A DNA stretch of 64,000 nt from NCBI RefSeq assembly GCF_017814945.1, contig NZ_JAGIPX010000011.1, forward strand, positions 1-64,000, written 5' to 3'. Under the pieces are notes generated by a model. The model ran no database searches. It saw nothing but the letters and a program-made list of their open reading frames with translations, and was not told the origin of the DNA. The DNA comes from Paraburkholderia sp. LEh10 (GTDB taxonomy: Bacteria > Pseudomonadota > Gammaproteobacteria > Burkholderiales > Burkholderiaceae). Positions 18,306 to 26,922 of this stretch are shown here, piece by piece. The stretch's first letter is position 1, and every line of letters begins with the position of its first letter. The translations under genes were made by a program, and so were the position numbers.

Positions 18306-19670
18306 TCATCCGAAATGCGCGAGCACGATCAGCGTCAGCGTCACGACAATCGCGCCGCCGATACGCGTGGCGATTTGCGCGAACGGCATCAGCGTCATGC
18401 GGTTCGCCGCCGTCAGGATCGCGACGTCGCCCGTGCCGCCCTGGCCGCTGTGGCAGGCGTTCACGATCGCCGTGTCGATAGGGTACATCTTCAACAGGCG
18501 CGCAACCACAAAGCCCGTGCCCATCAGCGTCGCGACCGTCGCGACGATCGTCACGATGTTGGCGAACGTGAACGCGGCGATCAGCTTGTCCCAAGGCGTC
18601 ATCGCCACGCCGATCGCAAACAGCAGCGGATACGTGACGGCCGTCGAGAAGAACTTGTAGACGACGAACGCGCCTTCCTGCAACTGCGGCGACACGGCGC
18701 GCGCGAGCTTCACGAGCACCGCGAGGAACAGCATCGCGACGGGCGCGGGCAGGCCGAACAGGTTGCGGCACATCAGGCCGAGCAGATACAGCGTGATCGC
18801 GGTGATGCCGGCGGCCGCGATATGCGTGACATCGATATGGCCGCGGATTTCCTCTTCGACGGGATTCATATCGTCCGTTTCACCCACCTGCAGACGCCCA
18901 TCGCCCGTCAGATGCGGGAAGCGCTTGCCGAGCATGTCGAGCGCGCCCGACAGCACGATCGCCGTGAGGCTGCCGAGCATCACGGGCGGCAGCACCTGCG
19001 CGAACAGCTCGCCCTGCGGCAAATGCATGATCTCCGAGTAGCCGATCGACAGCGGGATCGCGCCTTCGCCGACGCCGCCTGCCATGATCGGCACGACGAT
19101 GTACAGCAGCGTGTGGCGCACGCCCATGCCGAACGCGGCGCCGACAGCCGTGCCGACGATGGCGGCCGCGATCGAGCCCACGGCGAGCGGCACGAAGATC
19201 TTCAGGAAGCCCTGGATCAGCACGCGCCGGTCCATGCTCAGAATGCTGCCGACGATGATCGACGCGATGAACAGGTACAGGAAGTTGGTGGACTTGGTGA
19301 ACTCGGTCGTCAGGTTGAGGACGGGCTTCGGCAACAGATGGTAGTAGGTCAGCGCGGACGGCACGAAGGTCGCGCAGATCGCCGCCGCGCCGATGTTGCG
19401 CAGAATGGGCAGACGCTTGCCCAGTTCGGCGCAGGTGAAGCCGAAGAACGCGAGCACGGCGATCGCCATCGAAATCTCGCCGGGCACCTTGCCCGTGACC
19501 GCAAAGCCCGCGATCAGCGCGAGCAGGATGAAATAGACGGGCAGCGGAATGATGCCGATCCGGTATTCCATCAGCTTCCACCAGCCCTCCGGCCAGAAGC
19601 GGGTCTTGGTGACGGGCTGATGGGCAGGCATCGGCTGCGAAATGTCGGGGGCGTGTGAAGTGGTTTGCAA
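18306..19670 (-). CDS. 2-hydroxycarboxylate transporter (2HCT; CitS/MaeN/CimH-like)
   Basis: An inner-membrane secondary transporter of about 454 residues. The two 2HCT re-entrant loop signatures are present: GGVGEGAIPLSIGY in the N-terminal half and GQGGTGDVAILTAANRM in the C-terminal half. The family carries citrate, malate or related hydroxy acids with Na+ or H+. The chosen start is the TTG at 19670, because AAGGAG lies 7 bases before it; an ATG at 19631 has no ribosome site. It is first in an operon with the DctB/DctD-type pair and lies behind a sigma-54 promoter. Confidence 0.88.
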   Translation of the reverse strand: MQTTSHAPDISQPMPAHQPVTKTRFWPEGWWKLMEYRIGIIPLPVYFILLALIAGFAVTGKVPGEISMAIAVLAFFGFTCAELGKRLPILRNIGAAAICATFVPSALTYYHLLPKPVLNLTTEFTKSTNFLYLFIASIIVGSILSMDRRVLIQGFLKIFVPLAVGSIAAAIVGTAVGAAFGMGVRHTLLYIVVPIMAGGVGEGAIPLSIGYSEIMHLPQGELFAQVLPPVMLGSLTAIVLSGALDMLGKRFPHLTGDGRLQVGETDDMNPVEEEIRGHIDVTHIAAAGITAITLYLLGLMCRNLFGLPAPVAMLFLAVLVKLARAVSPQLQEGAFVVYKFFSTAVTYPLLFAIGVAMTPWDKLIAAFTFANIVTIVATVATLMGTGFVVARLLKMYPIDTAIVNACHSGQGGTGDVAILTAANRMTLMPFAQIATRIGGAIVVTLTLIVLAHFG

Positions 19671-19907
19671 AGCGTGTCTCCTTGATTGTCGGTCGCGGAC
19701 CGCATGGCCGGCCGAGGGGGCGGCGTCAGCGATTCGATGAAACGGGCCGCGCTCCGGCGGCAAAACGGGTTGTGCGGTCGCGCGTCGGCGGCTGGCGGCT
19801 AGCGGCGCGTGAAACGGCGCGGGGAATTGGGGGTAACCATTGAGCTTGTCTCCATCGATGTGTTCTTTGGGTCGCGTGATGGCCTCGCGGCCAGTGGACG
19901 CCTATAG

Positions 19908-19923
19908 TGCAAGGCCCATGCCA
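19908..19923 (-). promoter_or_regulatory. sigma-54 (-24/-12) promoter of the 2HCT operon
   Basis: Read on the minus strand: TGGCATGGGCCTTGCA. GG and GC elements are exactly spaced, and it agrees with TGGCACGNNNNTTGCW at all but one defined position. It lies about 240 bases before the transporter start, leaving a leader of roughly 225 bases. A tiny frame of 13 codons with GGAG upstream starts in that leader near 19840. The adjacent regulator carries the GAFTGA loop needed to activate such a promoter. Confidence 0.8.
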
Positions 19924-20009
19924 ATGTTCGAGCCTGGCCGACACATCTCAACCCACTGATTTCTAATGGTTTATTTCGACGCGAAAGGCGCAACTGAGCA
20001 TCGCGTTCC

Positions 20010-20050
20010 GAGATTTCAGAATCAGCCCAAAGGCGAGGCTGAGATTTCAG
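20010..20050. repeat. repeat cluster, candidate upstream activator site
   Basis: GAGATTTCAG occurs twice as a direct repeat (20010-20019, 20041-20050). TCAGCC/GGCTGA forms an inverted repeat between them. The cluster lies 90-130 bases upstream of the sigma-54 promoter, the usual place for an NtrC/DctD-type enhancer. It also abuts the divergent gene start at 20092. Confidence 0.45.
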
Positions 20051-20091
20051 CCATTCGATAGAATTGCGCGAGCGATCGAAGCGGAGCAATC

Positions 20092-20526
20092 ATGCACGAC
20101 ACGTGGCAGTTCCAGATCCGGATCACGGTTTCCGACCAGCGCGCGAAAGCGTTGCGGACGGACCCGGCATCGGACTCGTATGCGCCGCTGCGCGACGTAC
20201 TGCGACGGCACCGCGCATCGTTGAAATGCCAGTTCGACGCGTTCGCCGACTACGTCAACGAAGCTGAAGCGGCCGGGACGCAAGCGTATCCGCTCTACGA
20301 GTGGACCCGGCAAACAATCGAAAACGCCGGGAAAAAGGCGAAATACCTGCGATCGTTCACCGTGTATGTGGAAGGCGAAGAGGTGTACGGCAAGCAAGCC
20401 GCCGATTCGCTGGAAGCAGCGCTGTCGGCGCTGGATCGCGACGCGGGCATCGAACGGGTTTTCAGGTACGACACCAATCCCGCCAGCAATCCTCAGCCGC
20501 CGCGGTCGCGGCCTGACGGGCGCTAG
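20092..20526 (+). CDS. hypothetical protein
   Basis: A 144-residue soluble protein with a GGAG ribosome site 6 bases before the ATG. An alpha/beta N-terminal part (FQIRITVSDQRA) and a charged helical middle (FADYVNEAEAAG) are followed by a proline/arginine tail. It is divergent from the 2HCT operon and its stop codon abuts a terminator hairpin. The family is not recognised. Confidence 0.7.
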   Translation: MHDTWQFQIRITVSDQRAKALRTDPASDSYAPLRDVLRRHRASLKCQFDAFADYVNEAEAAGTQAYPLYEWTRQTIENAGKKAKYLRSFTVYVEGEEVYGKQAADSLEAALSALDRDAGIERVFRYDTNPASNPQPPRSRPDGR

Positions 20527-20570
20527 CGGGTCCACGCGCCTCAGCCGGATCTGAGGTGCCGTGGACCCGC
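20526..20570. terminator. nested perfect hairpin between convergent genes
   Basis: GCGGGTCCACG pairs perfectly with CGTGGACCCGC (11 bp), and CCTCAG pairs with CTGAGG inside it. It lies exactly between two convergent genes and probably terminates both. Confidence 0.8.
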
Positions 20571-20584
20571 CGCCCGCGCGCGCG

Positions 20585-21001
20585 TCAAACCAGCGCGATT
20601 TCGACGTCGATATTGCCGCGCGTCGCCTTCGAGTAAGGGCAAGTCTGATGGGCCGTATCGACGAGCTTTTGCGCAACGTCGCGGCTCACGCCCGGCAGGC
20701 TCACGTTCAGGCGCGCTTGCAGGAAGTAACCGCCCTCGCCCGTGCCGAGATCGACTTCGGCGTCCACGGCCGTGTCAGCCGGAAGCGTCACGTTCAACGC
20801 GCGCGCCGCGAGACCCAGCGCGCCGATGAAGCACGCCGACCAGCCCGCCGCGAACAGTTGCTCCGGATTCGTGCCCTTGCCATTCGAGCCGGGCGACGAA
20901 AGCTGGATGTCCAGACGGCCGTCCGAGCTGCGCGCCGCACCTTCGCGGCCGCCCGTGGTGTGCGTCTTGCCCGTGTACAGAACGTTTTCGATGCGTGCCA
21001 T
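20585..21001 (-). CDS. ohr: organic hydroperoxide resistance protein (OsmC/Ohr family)
   Basis: A 138-residue cytoplasmic thiol peroxidase that reduces organic and lipid hydroperoxides. Both redox cysteines are visible: one in FAAGWSACFIGAL and one in TAHQTCPYSKATRGN. The N-terminal YTGKTHTTGGREG is typical of Ohr rather than OsmC. AAGGA precedes the ATG. It is second in a two-gene minus-strand unit with the small secreted protein 38 bases upstream, and the regulator OhrR follows nearby. Confidence 0.93.
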   Translation of the reverse strand: MARIENVLYTGKTHTTGGREGAARSSDGRLDIQLSSPGSNGKGTNPEQLFAAGWSACFIGALGLAARALNVTLPADTAVDAEVDLGTGEGGYFLQARLNVSLPGVSRDVAQKLVDTAHQTCPYSKATRGNIDVEIALV

Positions 21002-21039
21002 GATGTTTTCCTTTATTTGCGTGCGTTGTCGTGTGCGGC

Positions 21040-21315
21040 TTAGTGATGCTTGAACGTCGAGCCGAGGAATTCGTTCGTGACGGTACGGCGGCCCGCCTGG
21101 AACGCTTGATCGGCTACCCCGCCCACTGCCGCCATGTCCTGGCTGACGGCATCACGTCCCGCCTCGGCGACGATGGCAGCGGGGCCTTGCTGGGACGCGG
21201 GCGCGCCCTGCAGCGGGTTGTAGTGCGGCGCGGGGCCATAACCGCTCGCGAAAGCGGACGTGGAAGCTGCCACACCGAAAGCAAACCAGACTGCGACCTT
21301 GAAGAACTTGTTCAT
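21040..21315 (-). CDS. small secreted protein in the ohr operon
   Basis: 91 residues. Residues 1-22 form a clear signal peptide (MNKFFKVAVWFAFGV, cleavage after AFA). The mature part is Gly/Pro/Ala/Gln-rich (YGPAPHYNPLQGAPA) with a helical tail. The start at 21315 has GGAG six bases upstream. It is the first gene after the OhrR-type promoter and is probably co-transcribed with ohr. No function is known to me. Confidence 0.75.
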   Translation of the reverse strand: MNKFFKVAVWFAFGVAASTSAFASGYGPAPHYNPLQGAPASQQGPAAIVAEAGRDAVSQDMAAVGGVADQAFQAGRRTVTNEFLGSTFKHH

Positions 21316-21431
21316 CTTTAACTCCGCTAGTTGAAGGCCCTCGGCTGAGGGCGCAATGTCGATAAGAAAACGCTGTTTGATCGGGTGGTGCATGCCGGCC
21401 GGGGCCGCTGCCACCTCTTTAACCGCACACG

Positions 21432-21452
21432 ATTAGATCGCGTACGATGCAT
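21432..21452. promoter_or_regulatory. candidate OhrR operator A
   Basis: An ATTAGATCGCGTACGATGCAT-type site. ATCGCGTACGAT is a near palindrome and overlaps the -10 box of the ohr operon promoter. Related sequences occur at 21483-21507 and 22163-22187. Confidence 0.55.
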
Positions 21453-21478
21453 TCTAGAGGAAAAAATCCGCTTGTCAA
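21451..21478 (-). promoter_or_regulatory. promoter of the secreted-protein/ohr operon
   Basis: On the minus strand, TTGACA (21478-21473), a 16-base spacer and TAGAAT (21456-21451). It lies about 136 bases before the first gene and is flanked on both sides by the candidate OhrR sites. Confidence 0.65.
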
Positions 21479-21482
21479 GCAT

Positions 21483-21507
21483 GCGATTAAATCGCGTCCG
21501 ATTTATA
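21483..21507. promoter_or_regulatory. candidate OhrR operator B
   Basis: CGATTAAATCGCGTCCGAT core, immediately upstream of the -35 box. Together with its flank TGTCAAGCAT it is nearly the same as the inverted sequence before ohrR (22163-22195). Confidence 0.55.
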
Positions 21508-21518
21508 TAGGGAAATAA

Positions 21519-21539
21519 AAAGCGGCCCGAGGCCGCTTT
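21519..21539. terminator. rho-independent terminator downstream of ohrR
   Basis: AAAGCGGCC, loop CGA, GGCCGCTTT, followed on the minus strand by a T-rich run. It is oriented to end ohrR transcripts before the ohr promoter. Confidence 0.75.
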
Positions 21540-21540
21540 A

Positions 21541-21580
21541 CGCCGATTCATGCCGATTCATGCCAATTCACGTTCATTCG
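21541..21580. repeat. 10-bp tandem repeat
   Basis: Three near-identical copies of (C/T)GCC(G/A)ATTCA plus a fourth degenerate copy, just after the terminator of ohrR. No function is evident. Confidence 0.65.
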
Positions 21581-21651
21581 CGCCGCGTTGCGCCGGCTCG
21601 CCGCGGGGGCACGGCGGCCGCGCCGCACCCGGCTGCGACCCGCCGCCGCGC

Positions 21652-22113
21652 TCATTCCTGCTCGTTCACCGCTTTGATCAGGTTGTTGCGCAGCGTGACG
21701 ATGCCCTTTTGCATCTTCGTGAACTCGTCGGGCGACAGACCGCATGCTTCGACAAGGTCCATGCCGAATGCCTTTTCGCGCAGGCGCCGGCCGCTCTTCG
21801 TCAGGCTCACGCGCACCTGGCGCTCGTCTTGGGGATCGCGATGCCGCTCCAGATAGCCCATCGCCTCGAGCTTCTTCAGGATCGGCGTGAGCGTGTTCGA
21901 TTCGAGAAACAGTTTTTCACCGAGACTGCTGACCGTCTGGTTGTCTTCCTCCCACAGCGCGATCACCGTGATGTATTGCGTATAGGTCAGCCCCAATTCT
22001 TCGAGAATCGGCTTATAGGCCTTGCCGAACGCGAGATTCGCCGAGTAAACGGCGAAGCACAGGTACTCGGCGAGCACGGGATTCGCGGCTTCTGCCTTCG
22101 CGGTAGTCTTCAT
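21652..22113 (-). CDS. ohrR: MarR-family organic hydroperoxide sensor OhrR
   Basis: A 153-residue MarR-type winged-helix repressor. The sensing cysteine is near the N terminus in AEYLCFAVYSANLAF and a second cysteine is in LVEACGLS, the pattern of two-cysteine OhrR proteins. The wing carries DPQDERQVRVSLT. The ATG at 22113 with GAGG seven bases upstream is preferred to 22125. It should repress ohr until oxidised by organic peroxides; candidate operators lie before both transcription units. Confidence 0.9.
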   Translation of the reverse strand: MKTTAKAEAANPVLAEYLCFAVYSANLAFGKAYKPILEELGLTYTQYITVIALWEEDNQTVSSLGEKLFLESNTLTPILKKLEAMGYLERHRDPQDERQVRVSLTKSGRRLREKAFGMDLVEACGLSPDEFTKMQKGIVTLRNNLIKAVNEQE

Positions 22114-22156
22114 TTGCATCCTCATCGGCGCGAGACGGAGGTCCCGCTAATGCCCC

Positions 22157-22187
22157 ATTATACATCGGATGCGATTTAATCGGAAAT
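22157..22187 (-). promoter_or_regulatory. ohrR promoter with embedded OhrR-type site
   Basis: On the minus strand a perfect TATAAT (22162-22157) has TTCCGA 17 bases upstream. Between and over them lies CGATTAAATCGCATCCGAT, the inverted twin of operator B. This suggests autoregulation. Confidence 0.55.
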
Positions 22188-22208
22188 GCTTGACATTCGG
22201 CGCGGGTT

Positions 22209-22228
22209 GCGGGCGCTGCGCCGCCCGC
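22209..22228. terminator. hairpin after the nitrate assimilation operon
   Basis: GCGGGCG and CGCCCGC form a 7-bp stem with a 6-base loop, 24 bases beyond the stop of the last nas gene. There is no clear U-run. Confidence 0.4.
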
Positions 22229-22251
22229 GACGGGCAGACCGCGCCCGTTGC

Positions 22252-25200
22252 TCAGTACACGTCCCGCACGTATCGCCGGTCCTTCGTCATCGCGTTCACG
22301 TATTCGTCCGCGCGCTCGACGCTCATGCCGCCGTGCTGCATGACGACGTCCTTCAGCGCGGCATCGACGTCCTTCGCCATCCGGCTCGCGTCGCCGCACA
22401 CGTAAAAGTGCGCGCCTTCTTCGAGCCAGGCCCAAAGGCTCGCGCCCTGCTCGCGCATGCGGTCCTGCACGTAGACCTTGTCCTTCTGGTCGCGGGAGAA
22501 CGCGAGATCGAGGCGCGTCAACAGGCCGCCCGTCTGCATGCCTTCCAGTTCGTCGCGATAGTAGAAATCGGTCGCCGCGTGCTGCTCGCCGAAGAAGAGC
22601 CAGTTGCGACCCTTCGCGCCGCGCGCCGCGCGGTCGTGCAGAAAGCCGCGAAACGGCGCGACGCCCGTGCCGGGGCCGACCATGATCATCGGCGTATCGC
22701 CGTTGCGCGGCGGGCGGAAGTGCGCGGACTTCTGCACGAACACGGGCACGCTGACGTCGTCCGCGCGATCGGCGAGAAACGTCGACGACACGCCCTTGCG
22801 ATTGCGCCGCCCGTTGTTGTATCGCACGGCCGCGACGGTCAGATGCACCTCGCCCGCATGCGCGCTCGGGCTCGATGCGATCGAATAGAGCCTCGGCTGC
22901 AGGCGCTTGAGCACGCCGAGCAACTCACCCGCCGACAGATCGACGGGAAACTCGTGCAGCACGTCGGCGAGCTGCTGGCCCCACAGCCATTTCTTCAGAT
23001 CGGCCTTGCGCTCGTTTGCAAGCAGTTTCGCGAGCGAATCGTCACGGCTGCGCGATGCGATCAGTTGCAACGCCTCCGCGCTCGGCCGCGCGATCTCGTA
23101 GTGGCGGCTCAGCGCGTCGGCGATGCGCATGTCGCCGGCGCCCGGCACATGGACCGTCGCCTCGGCCTTCACGCCGGAAAGATCGATCAGCTCGTCGACC
23201 AGCTCGGGGCAGTTCTTCGGCCACACGCCCAATGCATCGCCGACTTCGTATTCGAGGTCCGTGCCACTCGTCGCCAGCGAGAAATAGCGCGTGTCCTTCG
23301 AGCCATTGCGATTCAGGCGCAGATTCTCGACGAGGCGCGATTGGGCGGGACTCGTCTTCGAAGGCGTCGCGCCCGGCAGCACGGCGGGAATGACGCCATC
23401 GGCGGGCACCGCATACAACGACGCATCGTCTTGCTTGATCTTCGCGATCACGGCGTCGAGCCATTTGTCGGCAGCGCTTTCGAAGTCCGTGTCGCAATCG
23501 ACGCGCGGACAAAGACGCTGCGCGCCCAGTTCCGCGAAGCGCGCATCGAGCTTGCGTCCGTGGCCGCAGAACTGGTCGTACGCGGGATCGCCGAACGCGA
23601 GCACCGCGTATTGCTGATCGGCAAGGCGCGGCGCATTGGACGCCTGCAACGCGGTCCAGAAGCTCTGGCCGTTGTCGGGCGCATCGCCGTCGCCGAACGT
23701 GCTCGTCATCAACAGCACGTACTTCGCCTGCGCGAGCGCGGCGACGCGATAGTCCGCCATGCACGACATGCGGATCTCGAAGCCGGACTCCATCAGTTGC
23801 GTCGCGTAACGCTCAGTCAACGATTCGACATTGCCCGTCTGCGATGCCCACAGCAACACGACCTTGGGCCGAGCATGCGCGATGCGCACGGCGGGCGCGC
23901 CATCCGCCGCAGGCTGGTGCGCCGGCGTCGGCACGGCGGGCAGATCGGCTGCGTGCGGCGCAGTGCGGCTGAACAGCCCCGCGAGCACGCCGTCGAACCA
24001 CAGCCGCGCGCTGGCGGGCAACGGTGCGTTGAGCGGCAACGCAGGCACGCCGCGCGCCTCGCCCTTCGACGAACGCAGGCCGCTGACGAAGCCGGCCACG
24101 TAGACACGGGCCGCATCGTCCAGCGTCGGCGCGGGCATGTCGGTGATACCCAGCATGGCGGCAAAAGCGTCGATTCGGGACATATCCAGTTCCTGTTGCT
24201 GACGGGCCAGTGCGGCGGGACTTCCGCTCGCGGCTGCCGGCGCTGCGTGAATGTCTTCGTGAGTATCTTCGCGAATGTCTTCGTCAGCGCCGTGCGCCGC
24301 GCCCGCCAGCCCAGGCTCGACGCGCGTCAGTGCCACTGCGCAGAACTTCAGCTCGGGTTGCTGCGAGATCGCATCGACGGCATCGCTCGTCACGGCGTTG
24401 ATGCACAGGTCGTCGCCGTACACATCGTTCCAGTGCATCGGCGCAAAGCAGTTGCCGGGCCGCACGCGTTCGCTGACGACAGCGGGCAGCACCGCACGGC
24501 CGCGGCGCGAACGGATCTCGACGCGATCCTTGTCGCGGATGCCGAGCGTCGCCGCGTCTTCCGGATGCAGCTCGACGAAGGGCGCGGGATTCAGCCGGTT
24601 CAGCATCGGCACCTTGCCGGTCTTCGTCATCGTGTGCCACTGGTGTTGCAGACGGCCTGTGTTCAGCACAATGGGAAATTCCGCGCCTGGCATTTCGGCG
24701 GGATCGACATGCGCACGCGCGAAGAACACCGCCTTGCCGCTCGCGGTCGGAAAGGCGAGCGCGGGACGCGTGCCGTCGGGCAGCACTTTCAGCGTCTGGC
24801 TGACGCCGTCGTTGAGATAGCGCAGCGGGTTTCGCCCGTCTGCGGCAGCGGGCGCGCACGGCCATTGCAGCGGCGTTTCGCGCAGACGCTGATGGCTTGC
24901 GCCGCGCAGATCGTAGCCCGTCTTCGGATTCGACGCGCGCACGATCTCATCGAACACCTCCGCCGCCGACGCATACGTGAACGCCTGCGCAAAACCCATC
25001 TCGCACGCAACGCGCGCGATGATCTGCCAGTCGGCGAGCGCGGCGCCCGGCGGATCGACGGCCTTTTGCATCAGCGTCATGTTGCGCTCGGAGTTGATCA
25101 TCACACCTTCCGCCTCCGCCCAGAGCGCGCCGGGCAGCAATACATCGGCGTACCGGTTGGTCTCCGTGTCGAGAAACGCGTCCTGCGCGATCACGAGCTC

Positions 25201-26466
25201 GGCGGCCTGCAATCCGGCTATCACGTTCTGACGGTTCGCGACGCTCGCCACCGGGTTCGTGCAGATGATCCAGCAAGCCTTGATGCCGCCTGCCGCCATG
25301 CGCGAGAACATATCGACGGTGCCTGTGCCCGTCGCCGTTTGCAGCGTGCCGTGCGGCACCTGCCACAAGTCTTCGACGAATGCGCGGTCTTCTTCGAGGA
25401 GCACCGAGCGCTGGCCCGGCAAGCCCGGGCCCATGTAGCCCATTTCGCGCCCGCCCATTGCATTCGGCTGGCCCGTCAGCGAAAACGGACCGCTGCCGGG
25501 ACGGCAGATCTTGCCCGTCGCGAGATGCAGATTGCAGATCGCGTTCGTGCTCCACGTGCCGTGCGTGCTCTGGTTCAGACCCATCGTCCAGCAGCTCATC
25601 CACTCGGGCGCTTCGCCGATCCACTGCGCGGCCTGGCGGATCGCGGCCTCGTCGATGCCCGTGATGGCGGCGACCTTCTGCGGCGCATAGTCGTCGAGGA
25701 ACGCGGGCATCGCGTCCCAGCCCTCCGTGAAACCGGCGATGAAGCGCGCGTCCGTGTGACCATTTTTGTGCAGCAGATGCAGCAGGCCGTTGAGCAGCGC
25801 GAGATCGGTGCCCGGGCGGATCTGCATGAAGAGATCCGCTTTGTCGGCCGTCGCGTTGCGGCGCGGATCGACGACGATCAGCTTCGCGCCCGCTTTTACG
25901 CGCTCCATCATGCGCAGAAAGAGGATCGGATGACAGTCGGCCATGTTCGCGCCGATCACGAAGAACAGGTTCGCCTTGTCGAAGTCCTGATATGAGCCGG
26001 GAGGACCGTCCGCGCCCAGCGAAAGCTTGTAGCCGCTGCCCGCGCTCGCCATGCACAGACGCGAGTTCGACTCGATGTTGTTGGTGCCGATAAAGCCCTT
26101 CGCGAGCTTGTTGACGAGATACTGCGCCTCGATCGACATCTGGCCCGACACATAGAACGACAGCGCATCGGGACCGTGCTGATCGAGTATCGCGCGCAGA
26201 CGCCGCGCCGTCGCCGGGATCGCCTGATCGACGGCAACGGGTATCGGGTCTTCGTCGCGGCTGCGGCGCTCGAACGCGCTTTCGAGGCGGCCCGACTTGC
26301 GCAGCGCGACATGCGCCGATTGACCTTTCGTGCACAGGCGCCCGTAGTTGGTCGGATGATCCTTGTCGCCGGAAATCTTGATGACCTGCCCGTCCTCGAC
26401 GTGCAGCACCATGCCGCAACCGACGCCGCAGTATGGGCAAACCGTCTTGATGTTCTCGCACGCCAT
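22252..26466 (-). CDS. assimilatory nitrate reductase fused to a CysJ-like flavoprotein reductase
   Basis: A 1404-residue fusion. The N-terminal half is a NasA/NarB-type molybdopterin nitrate reductase with a [4Fe-4S] motif ([10 protein letters not shown], closing Cys in GRLCTKG) and the Mo-bisMGD folds. A linker with [14 protein letters not shown] leads to a flavodoxin-like FMN domain ([18 protein letters not shown]), then a CysJ/P450-reductase FAD-NADP module ([36 protein letters not shown]). The fusion would let the enzyme take electrons directly from NAD(P)H to reduce nitrate to nitrite in the cytoplasm. It is last in the narK-nirB-nirD operon, 20 bases after nirD. Such fusions are known in Burkholderia relatives. 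Confidence 0.9.
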   Translation of the reverse strand: MACENIKTVCPYCGVGCGMVLHVEDGQVIKISGDKDHPTNYGRLCTKGQSAHVALRKSGRLESAFERRSRDEDPIPVAVDQAIPATARRLRAILDQHGPDALSFYVSGQMSIEAQYLVNKLAKGFIGTNNIESNSRLCMASAGSGYKLSLGADGPPGSYQDFDKANLFFVIGANMADCHPILFLRMMERVKAGAKLIVVDPRRNATADKADLFMQIRPGTDLALLNGLLHLLHKNGHTDARFIAGFTEGWDAMPAFLDDYAPQKVAAITGIDEAAIRQAAQWIGEAPEWMSCWTMGLNQSTHGTWSTNAICNLHLATGKICRPGSGPFSLTGQPNAMGGREMGYMGPGLPGQRSVLLEEDRAFVEDLWQVPHGTLQTATGTGTVDMFSRMAAGGIKACWIICTNPVASVANRQNVIAGLQAAELVIAQDAFLDTETNRYADVLLPGALWAEAEGVMINSERNMTLMQKAVDPPGAALADWQIIARVACEMGFAQAFTYASAAEVFDEIVRASNPKTGYDLRGASHQRLRETPLQWPCAPAAADGRNPLRYLNDGVSQTLKVLPDGTRPALAFPTASGKAVFFARAHVDPAEMPGAEFPIVLNTGRLQHQWHTMTKTGKVPMLNRLNPAPFVELHPEDAATLGIRDKDRVEIRSRRGRAVLPAVVSERVRPGNCFAPMHWNDVYGDDLCINAVTSDAVDAISQQPELKFCAVALTRVEPGLAGAAHGADEDIREDTHEDIHAAPAAASGSPAALARQQQELDMSRIDAFAAMLGITDMPAPTLDDAARVYVAGFVSGLRSSKGEARGVPALPLNAPLPASARLWFDGVLAGLFSRTAPHAADLPAVPTPAHQPAADGAPAVRIAHARPKVVLLWASQTGNVESLTERYATQLMESGFEIRMSCMADYRVAALAQAKYVLLMTSTFGDGDAPDNGQSFWTALQASNAPRLADQQYAVLAFGDPAYDQFCGHGRKLDARFAELGAQRLCPRVDCDTDFESAADKWLDAVIAKIKQDDASLYAVPADGVIPAVLPGATPSKTSPAQSRLVENLRLNRNGSKDTRYFSLATSGTDLEYEVGDALGVWPKNCPELVDELIDLSGVKAEATVHVPGAGDMRIADALSRHYEIARPSAEALQLIASRSRDDSLAKLLANERKADLKKWLWGQQLADVLHEFPVDLSAGELLGVLKRLQPRLYSIASSPSAHAGEVHLTVAAVRYNNGRRNRKGVSSTFLADRADDVSVPVFVQKSAHFRPPRNGDTPMIMVGPGTGVAPFRGFLHDRAARGAKGRNWLFFGEQHAATDFYYRDELEGMQTGGLLTRLDLAFSRDQKDKVYVQDRMREQGASLWAWLEEGAHFYVCGDASRMAKDVDAALKDVVMQHGGMSVERADEYVNAMTKDRRYVRDVY

Positions 26467-26486
26467 GGCAAAGATCCGTTGAAGAC

Positions 26487-26834
26487 TCAGGCCGACACCC
26501 AGACGCGCCCATCTTCGACGCGCGTCATGAACGCGCCGACCGACTTGTCCGGCGCTTCGAGGCATTCGCCCGTGCGCAGATCGAAGTGATGCTTGTAGAT
26601 CGGCGACGCAACGACGACGCGCTCGCCGAGGCTGCCGATCAACCCGCGCGACAGCACGGCCGCCTGCGAAGCAGGATCGAAGTTGTCGATGGCGAACACG
26701 CCGCCACGCTCGCCCTCCACGCGGAACACGGCGACCTGCTCGCCGTTGACGAGCGCACACACGCCCGTATTCGGCACGATGTCGTCGAGCGTGCAGACGG
26801 AGGTCCAGGTGGTGGGCAGGCGATCGTTGTTCAT
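26487..26834 (-). CDS. nirD: nitrite reductase small subunit
   Basis: A 115-residue Rieske-fold protein that lacks the CxH...CxxH cluster ligands ([19 protein letters not shown] in their place), as expected for NirD. It partners NirB in assimilatory NADH-nitrite reductase. It lies 88 bases after nirB and 20 bases before the nitrate reductase fusion on the same strand. Confidence 0.92.
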   Translation of the reverse strand: MNNDRLPTTWTSVCTLDDIVPNTGVCALVNGEQVAVFRVEGERGGVFAIDNFDPASQAAVLSRGLIGSLGERVVVASPIYKHHFDLRTGECLEAPDKSVGAFMTRVEDGRVWVSA

Positions 26835-26922
26835 GTCAGGCTCCGTTCTTGTCGATGAATTTCTGTGAATGATTTCTGTCGATGAGTGAACGACGGTGTT
26901 GGTGTCGATATCGCTGGTCCGC

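Noticed and set aside
16331..18481. A 716-codon plus-strand frame
   Set aside because: Antisense shadow of the DctB-type kinase, whose transmembrane, HisKA and HATPase motifs are on the minus strand.
22190..22195. TTGACA as a plus-strand promoter
   Set aside because: It has no fitting -10 box and would only transcribe antisense into the nas operon. It is part of the duplicated control sequence shared with the ohr promoter.
22186..25995. A 1269-codon open frame on the plus strand
   Set aside because: It is the antisense shadow of the nitrate reductase fusion, caused by high-GC third positions. The minus strand carries all family motifs.
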